From contig JAKSYS010000120.1 of the NCBI GenBank assembly GCA_022925895.1, positions 1 through 64,000 on the forward strand: a stretch of 64,000 nt of DNA, given 5' to 3'. Source of the DNA: Fragilaria crotonensis (lineage: Eukaryota; Bacillariophyta; Fragilariophyceae; Fragilariales; Fragilariaceae). How positions within the stretch are numbered: the stretch's first letter is position 1; each line of letters begins with the position of its first letter. This document shows positions 56,687 to 64,000 of the stretch, one piece after another. The notes under the pieces are model-generated. The model was not told where the DNA came from and searched no databases. It saw nothing but the letters and a program-made list of their open reading frames with translations. The translations under genes were made by a program, and so were the position numbers.

Positions 56687-57787
56687 AGACCGATATCTGT
56701 GCCAGATCTATACCAGTGAGACATACATACATTCCGCGTCAAAAGTGTTACCAATAGCGCTTGTAAAATTAGGGGTCCTGATACCTGTGAAGTAGATATA
56801 ATAGTTGTAATGTACAAGGGAGAATGCCAACTGCAAGTAGCGCTGACCACCTGTGTAGTAGGAAGGATATTTATGGTGTTGTGTGATGAACAGGATGGAA
56901 AGCAACAACTCTTTCGTGTTAAAAAGCGCCATGTTGTCGGTCAACCTCACTCCTTTGTCCGTAAGTTCTTGTCAAGATCTACAGTGCTACTGTACCGTAC
57001 AATGGGAACGGTACTGTCGTGTCAGCTTGTCCGTGCTCGGACTACGACGCTACAGTAGATGTCTGTTCTGCCTATCATACCTTTGATGATGGTTGGATAA
57101 CTGTCTATACCAAGAAGAAGAAAGAAGGAGATCCTTTGGGCAACAAGGGAATGAGTCAGGGGCCTAGGAAGGTCAAAGACTTTACAAGAATTCATGGGAT
57201 TGAACCTGTGAAAGGTGAGATCTATGGGACTGGAGTTGTTCCAGTAGGTTGTACTGCAACATCAATCCCACCTGGTGTTCCCAGAATGAGAAGGGAACAG
57301 AGGCCTAATCAGTGAGATACAAGGGTGGGAATGATAGTCTTAGTAGGAGATTAAAACTAAGCTCACAATACATGAAACTGAAATTCACGACGGTGATAAG
57401 GTAGTACTGGCAAAAGGTAATACTGTATATTGAGATACGGTATCGGAATTATTTAACAAGTTCTAGAGATCCCGTGACATCTAGGAAAAAGCTAATGTCA
57501 ACACATGGACCTACTGCCAACCGCCAACTGGTAACCAAGGAACAGTGAAATTGGAATAGTGTTAGTGTCCAGTTCACGGAGCAGCGACCAATGATTGAAC
57601 AAGAGCCAATTGCTACGGTGGATGCATAAAGGATGCACTAACTGCACGCATAAACACACAAAAGTGGGATAGATTATCTTGATTAGTCTTGTACATTGCC
57701 CATTATTAGTCACCTTAATGAGAGTAACGCGACCCTAGATGATCCCGCGTGGTTCCAATCCTTCAAGTGAAGGCCGTCTTATCTTTA
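56687..57787. other. Gene-poor stretch with one unassigned frame
   Basis: A plus frame at about 57058-57315 (DDGWITVYTKKKKEGDP ... PGVPRMRREQ) is Lys/Gly-rich and could be an orphan or transposon scrap; no family recognised. GTAC clusters lie near 56990-57020. Nothing else supported. Confidence 0.4.
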
Positions 57788-58618
57788 AACGATGTGCCGA
57801 AGCGTTCCAGGAATCAAGTGAAGAGACACGCCAGGTAATTGGCTAATACACAAACACGTTACCACGAGCTCCCCAAACACTTCTCAACCGGCAGGAGTTT
57901 CGCTCCTGTGTTAAGGCGATTTGTAAACAGTAATTCAAATCTTCATCGGAGCTCACACCCATCCAAGAGAAAATCGGGTTCACCATAGATTCCCAGCTCA
58001 TGGTGGGAATAATACGGCCGCGACCTAAATTCAATGGACTGGAGTCAGTTATGTCAGCCGGGTAGTCGCCATGAATTCGACCCCTTTACAGAGCCACCAT
58101 GGCCAAGTAGTGACTTCCCACCCATGATCGCTTCCTCGACCGGAGTTGGCGGTTAGTGTGCGACCAAAGTCAGACGTGATAACCGTTGTCACATCGTCCC
58201 AGACATTTCGTGCCTTCATTTCATCGGTGAATGCTGAGAGGGCGTCGTTAACTTCCTTCAACCTTTCGGACAGACCTGCCTTCATTTCCTGTAATTGAGA
58301 TATGATCGGGTAAGGCGATGTTTCACCACACACTTCGCAACATGGATCGACGATGGTGCAACTCACTTGATGGTGATCGAATCCCCCAAAACGAACATAG
58401 AAAACGTCGCGATCAGTACCTCGCTGCTCATGGGATGCGATGAGGGTGGCAATCGACTTCAATATCTGACTGTAGTCGCCGTCCGGAAAGTCTGTCAGGA
58501 TTTCAACATTCGAAACGACTTTGAACAATGCCTCACTGTCATGGAGAGCCGTGTTCAAGCTTGCAGACCATGTTTCGCCAAAGAGGCTGCTGTGAAGAGA
58601 AGTGCCGCCATTGAGTCA
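57788..58618 (-). pseudogene. Tandem partial copy of the DUF1501 3' end
   Basis: A duplicate of about 831 bp of the adjacent gene's 3' portion (58619-59450), highly similar by eye, with the same junction sequence AAACGATGTGCCGAA at both unit starts. It covers SLNTALHDSEALFK through ITSDFGRTLTANSGRG to the end of the domain, but it has no upstream part and its frame differs near the DHGW motif. Without the DUF1800 half or its own start it is probably a non-functional tail created by unequal exchange. Where an indel breaks one copy the other is sometimes intact. Confidence 0.8.
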
Positions 58619-58672
58619 AACGATGTGCCGAACAGTCGCAGGAATCAAATGAAGAGACACGCCAGGTAAGTG

Positions 58673-61600
58673 TTAGTGTACAAAAACGTTATCACGAGCT
58701 CCCTCAAACACCTCCTCAACCGGCAGGAGTTTCGCTCCTGTGTTAAGGCGATTTGGTAAACAGTAATTCAAATCTTCATCGGAGCTCACACCCATCCAAG
58801 AGAAAATCGGGTTCAGCATAGATTCCCAGCTCATGGTGGGAATAATACGGCCGCGACCTAAATTCAACGGACTGGAGTCAGTTATGTCAGCCGGGTAGTC
58901 GCCATGAATTCGACCCCCTTTTACAGAGCCACCCATGGCGAAGTAGTGACCTCCCCACCCATGATCGCTTCCTCGACCGGAGTTGGCGGTTAGTGTGCGA
59001 CCAAAGTCAGACGTGATAACCGTTGTCACATCGTCCCAGACATTTCGTGCCTTCATTTCATCGGTGAATGCCGAGAGGGCGTCGTTAACTTCCTTCAACC
59101 TTTCGGACAGACCTGCCTTCATTTCCTGTAATTGAGATATGATCGGGTAAGGCGATGTTTCACCACACACTTCGCAACATGGATCGACGATGGTGCAACT
59201 CACTTGATGGTGATCGAATCCCCAAACGAACGAGAAAACGTCGCGATCAGTACCTCGCTGCTCATGGATGCGATGAGGGTGGCAACCGACTTCAACATCT
59301 GACTGTAGTCGCCGTCCGGAAAGTCTGTCAAGATTTCTACATTCGAGACGGCTTCGAACATTGCCTCGCTATCATGGAGAGCTGTGTTTAAGCTTGAAGA
59401 CCATGTTTCGCCAAAGAGGCTGCTGTGAAGAGAAGTGCCGCCATTGAGTTGATTCAAGGCCTGCCTTGGATCGAAATCCTCTCCTTCCCGCGATGGATAA
59501 AACACACTCGGACCTCCCCGAGAAGCGAAAAAGCGGTCGCGGCCAGCGCCTGGCATTCCCACTGTGGCCACGGTAGATACTTCTACAGCAATCGGCTGTG
59601 TGCTGTACCCGTTTCTGCCTAGAACGTCACACAACCGACCGAGAATACCAGTCCTCGGAATAACGCGAAATGGGTCCACACGATCGGCTTCCTCTTGCAT
59701 AGTGTTGTGGGCAAACAGATACGTCTTGGTGGCGAATGTGTAGTTGTATTTGTCTGATGGAGTGTTCAGAACGCCGGTATTGGCGAAGAAAGCCAAATCA
59801 GCTTCCTTATACAATCGTTCCACGATCTCCAGATCTTGGTGGATCGCAAACTGACTACAGGGCTGACCACTGGCGTCGACGACTCGAGAACGCTCGCTGT
59901 CGGTGAAGGCGAGAGTTGACCGCTCGGAATTGTACTGGTCAAGTAGCGTCATATCGTTAACATTCTTCTGGGAGCACGTGTGTGGGACGAGCACGTTAAA
60001 AGAATCAACTCCGCCTTCAAGGAGCACATACACCAACGCTTTGTACGATGTGGAGTTGGAGGTTGAGACTGTCGTCTCTAGTTGTGGGCGTGCCAATCCA
60101 CTACTAGCGCTGGATATGCCGGTGCTGTGAAACCCGGTGTGAGTACCATCAGCTGCTGAGCCTTCATGATTGCCGCAGTAAGATTTGCTTCTTCTTTCAT
60201 AGCTTGCTTGATGATTTCTCGACTCTCGATCGGAAGTCTCCCCGCCGTCAGCAAAGTTGCCAGCTCCGTCGTGATTGAATCAGTTGAGTTCAAGTTGGAT
60301 GGTGTCCATCGCAGTGTACCACCACATCTTTCGTCATCACCGCTGACAACGTAATCATCGCAGTAGGAATTAATGCCAACAGCCAAGCCACCGAAACACG
60401 AAGTAAAGCCATCGGATCAATGACAATAAGCCGTTCAACGTTTCAATCACTCGTGGTCCGGTCAGAACTTGGGCTTCTGGTGAAACCAGAGATGCTGAGC
60501 CAATAACACCTGCCGGTCGATACTCCGGTAGGAAGAACGAAAACACATTGGGGATTTGGTGCGCCATTTGGCCAATCCTGGACCCGATATCCATGCTAAA
60601 TTCAACGAATGGAACATTTTCGAACAGTCCGAATTCCAGAGCTTTCATCAATCCAATCACCTTCATGAATGGCTCCTTTAGAGAGCCATATGATGGGTCC
60701 AAATCCAACTGCACGTTTCGTGCTTCGCGATGCAACAGAACGCAGGCGATCGTCGAAGGAGATCACCATACTGGCCTGAACCATACTCAATCGTCGTTTC
60801 ATCAGTGGTGAACACGTAGGATCCAGTGCGGAAGGCCGTGCCTATAGCCTCCACATACGCGGGAGAGGGGTTTGAAATACCAAACCTCTGCGCAAAGCGG
60901 ATCGCAAGGAATGGAGCTGTGTTCGGGTGGTAAAAGTAGTGATCTAGGGCAGCATCTGTCTCTTGGTGAGCTTCTCGCGGTTCCGCTTCTGTCAGGCTGA
61001 TGAAATGCACAGGATTCCTGAAAGAGAGCTGAGCGCCAGAGACACTAACTTTCGAGTGCACGTTCTTCCTCATCTGGCGCACTCCAATGTCATTGACAAC
61101 GGAGAAGATAGACTCTGAGGAAAGCTTCCCGCTGTCATCCATGGCATACCAATCAACACCGTCGTAGGAACCAGTAGGTTGCAAGACACCGTACAAGCTC
61201 GGGTTAAACGCTCCAATTCGCAGCGAGCTCAAAATTTCTTCTCTACTTGGCATAGCACCGTCATAGTAAGCCTGCTCGTCGGATACGACAACGTCGCAAA
61301 CGCACATTCCATCGCTGGTTGAATTACACGCAGCTGTTGCGTTGCAACTTTCAATTAGACCATTCACATCTCTAGACCAATCCACACGGAAAAAGGTCTT
61401 GCTATCTTCTCGAACAAAGTCATTTATCTCGTCGCTGTATACACCGAACGGTGCGTGCACGATAGCCACATATCCCTCCGTGTTGATCTTGGCACGAATG
61501 GAGCATCCTTCGTCCGTCCAGGAATGTGCATAGTTGAGACAGTAGCTACCAATATTCGGATCGTTTGCATCGCACGACGGGCGAGTAAGGCGAGTGCATA

Positions 61601-64000
61601 CACCCTGACCTGCACACCGTTGTTGGGCACTAGAAAAAGTTAGCCGTTCTCCCCAATACTGTTTGGAGGCGACCCGGTCCCAGCAAACGTTAGAACTTAT
61701 TGAAGAACAGCGAACGACCAAATCAATTGCATGCCACGTGCGTCGCTACTCACCTCATCTTTCCATTCACTACTACTATTGGTGCAGCATGCAGCCGAGG
61801 CGATTTCAGTTCGAGGGTCGGCGCACGTCACATCCCAGGTTATGGAACGGCGGACTACAGTTTTTGCGTCTCCAAAGAAGCCTTGGTATACATGGAGGAC
61901 GAATGTATTCATAAAAGATCCCATCAGCAACCTCAACTGTTCGAATTGTGTCGATGGTACATTCAACGCCGGAACAAGGCAGGTCCTGGTCAAGTACGAC
62001 TCTGCCCTCAAAGACACACCTGGCTGGATTCAACGACCCACACAGCTTCGCAAACAGGCTCGTATCTCCATTTGGTTCCAAACTGAGACGTTTCGCATTG
62101 GTTGCTGCTTTCCACTCGGGCGGATCTCCCACCTGGAGGTGGGGACTCGCGGTGGCTCCTAACAATCGATAGACAGCCCCTTGCTTCAAGAAATGTTTTG
62201 ACGGCAGGTCAGCACACAGCGGAACGCCGTCGCCTATATAGGTGCGATCCAAGCCCATCTTCGGATACGGGTCCCGAGTGTAGACATTGATGTCCATCGG
62301 ATCGACCCTGTTGTAATTGATTGACTCGATATTGCCCCGCCATGATTGAGGTTGGAATCCAGTCCAGACGCGAGCATACTCGACAATGTCATCGTTCGAG
62401 TAAACATGGACGGATTCGCCGTCTTCATCAATAATTTGAGTCCCATTGGGATTCAGCTTGGTCAGGCCAGTGGTGAAGAGTTGCATGATTTCACGCGCAT
62501 AATTCTCATCTGCGAAGCTCACGGTATCGCTTTGCATCCACACATAAGCAGTTGACAGCGACTCATAGTAGGTGAGCATTTCTGCCATGACTGGGCTGTA
62601 GCTAACTTCCTTGAGAATATCCCGATAATTGCCAAAAGCGTGTCGGACCTGGTTTGCGAAAAACGTATGAGTGTTAGAGAAACGAAGCGTCACGGCAATG
62701 TAACAAACCAACAGACGTCTTGCAACGTACAAAAATATCGTAGTACACCAACAATTCTTCGGTGACAACGGCGCCATAATCAAGGGAATCGGGTGAGACC
62801 ACAAGTATCTGCGAAAGCGCCCAGGCAACTCGTTGTCGCAACTGATCCGCAGCGGTCAGAGCCACCTGAGTCCACACCATTTCCTTCTGCCTGTAAACGG
62901 GTCCATTCAGACTTTTAGAAGAGTCTAGTTCGGAAGTAGAATCAAAAGCTCCGCGACCTTGGCTGCCTCCGAGAAACGGTTCATTCCACACCTCGAACGG
63001 ACTTCCGCAAACGACGGTTCCTGTCCTGTCTTCGATCACCACGTCGTCGTTAGAGAACCCAAAAATGCTGCGGTACTTGGTGTGCGCAACTCAGGTGGGA
63101 GGTCGACATACTGCACAAAGTCTTCGGATCTGCCAAGAAAACTCATTGTGTACTTGTTGCCCGACCAATAGTCCATCGTGTGATTGGAAGGGAATGTAAG
63201 AGTGGTAAGACCAGCGCTAGCAAACTCCTTGATCGGATTCCTGTAGGCAGTATTTCCAGGGTGACCTAGGGTCCACGCCGTAAAGTCAAAGACATTCATA
63301 TGGTCAGAGTGGACATGCAACCAACAATTTCCAGCCCCATCCTTCGCTTCGAAGCCCTTCAACGGAAAAACTGGCGATGGGCATTCTTCATCTTGCCAGT
63401 TGTAGATATCCTTTAAAATTGGGTTCGGATCGTCCCCCGGCAGGAGAATTGCGAAGATGCCGGCGACTGTGGCATCCAACGCGTCAGCGGCGCCGGAGCA
63501 GTTGACGGGAATCCACCGAGACACTGTACGCTTTTGACAAGGCGGAGCAAAGCTGTCGTCATCAGTGACCCGAAGTCCGGTAATGGCATAAACGTAACGA
63601 GTGCCTTCCGCTCCGTACCCAGTGTTCGTATAGATAGTCCTGATAGAGGAAGTATTCAATTGCAATTTCAAGGCATCACTTGTGAGGTTTGTTGGTCCAA
63701 CTTCGCAAGCTGTAGGTTCGTTGCTGAGAAGGCAATAATCTTCATTCAAAAAGGTCTGTGGGACGTTGGCGCAGACCGCCGCTTGCTCTGGTTTAACAAT
63801 GTTAAGGGTTTCCGCACCGAAGCTCCGCCCCATCCATGGCTGGTGATTCAAGCGTATTTTCCAAGGTCTCCTGGAAGGTAAAAGGTAATGTCGGTCTTGT
63901 GTTAGTAAATCTGACTTGGCATCGCGTCCATCCCTCCAATCGATCGAACTTACAAATCGAGGGTCGTGGATCCAATAGACACCATCAAACAGCGCGAACA
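58673..64000 (-). CDS. DUF1800-DUF1501 fusion protein, 5' end beyond window
   Basis: A large gene running off the right edge. Visible order from the N-terminus: a Cys-containing extracellular-type region (about 63954-63040); DUF1800 (about 63040-60100; LSQILVVSPDSLDYGAVVTE, NYAREIMQLFTTGL, YARVWTGFQ, HPNTAPFLAIRFAQRFG, TAGRLPIESREIIKQA); DUF1501 (about 60060-58673; YVLLEGGVDSFNVLVPH, FANTGVL, GGFDHH, ITSDFGRTLTANSGRGSDHGW, GGSVKGGRIHG). In bacteria the two families are usually adjacent, separately encoded, exported proteins; DUF1501 is related to the sulfatase/phosphatase fold. Short introns are clear at 63871-63953 and 62649-62730. Several one-base frame changes break the rest (for example near 61890, 60760 and 59230). 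Reaction and substrate unknown; secreted or surface location inferred. Confidence 0.8.

Overview
The window looks like nuclear DNA of a stramenopile alga, most probably a pennate diatom. Four things point there: short GT-AG introns of about 58-90 nt; a plastid protein whose signal peptide ends in the VGA-F cleavage context typical of diatom bipartite presequences; secreted LRR proteins with Ser/Thr/Pro-rich stalks; and a Ty1/copia element resembling the diatom CoDi lineages. I cannot assign a genus.

Layout. 1.3-1.9 kb: APS kinase (+). 2.4-12.7 kb: a secreted LRR gene (-) whose first intron carries a 7.6-kb Ty1/copia element (4791-12423) with identical 466-bp LTRs and a 5-bp target duplication. 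12.7-15.4 kb: no gene seen. 15.4-16.4 kb: a Q/H-rich TPR-like protein. 17.0-22.4 kb: a transposon cluster, made of a decayed hAT element with 8-bp target duplication, a mariner-like element with an intact 860-codon transposase that also holds a broken RoxA/YcfD-like gene fragment, and a possible third element. 22.7-23.8 kb: plastid-lipid-associated (fibrillin-like) protein. 25.0-28.2 kb: a second, frame-damaged LRR gene. 28.4-30.1 kb: cystathionine beta-synthase (-). 30.9-31.5 kb: dirigent/AOC-like protein (-). 32.1-34.1 kb (-) and 36.2-38.7 kb (+): two divergently transcribed paralogues of an alginate-lyase-fold membrane protein, one with an extra glycosyltransferase-like domain and one with a lost catalytic motif and a C-terminal repeat I do not recognise. 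39.5-41.2 kb: copine (-). 42.3-42.9 kb: unassigned ORF (-). 43.4-45.1 kb: type II fucosyltransferase-like protein (+). 47.1-48.4 kb: UPF0016/PAM71-type plastid cation transporter (+). 48.4-49.4 kb: choline/ecdysteroid-kinase-like protein (-). 49.6-50.9 kb: a TA-flanked inverted-repeat element filled by a 229-bp tandem array. 51.1-52.0 kb: LINE 3' remnant (-). 53.0-56.7 kb: a protein with about 24 IQ motifs (+). 57.8-64.0 kb: a DUF1800-DUF1501 fusion gene (-, running off the end) with a tandem partial copy of its 3' end.

The genes do not form one pathway. APS kinase (sulfate activation) and cystathionine beta-synthase (transsulfuration) both serve sulfur metabolism but lie 27 kb apart. The lyase/GT pair, the fucosyltransferase-like gene and the secreted LRR proteins all suggest secretory-pathway or cell-wall roles. 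A technical pattern runs through the window: at least nine conserved host genes show isolated single-base frame changes, several beside short homopolymers, which is more easily explained by uncorrected assembly indels than by widespread gene death. Intergenic DNA is unusually rich in GTAC-centred palindromes.
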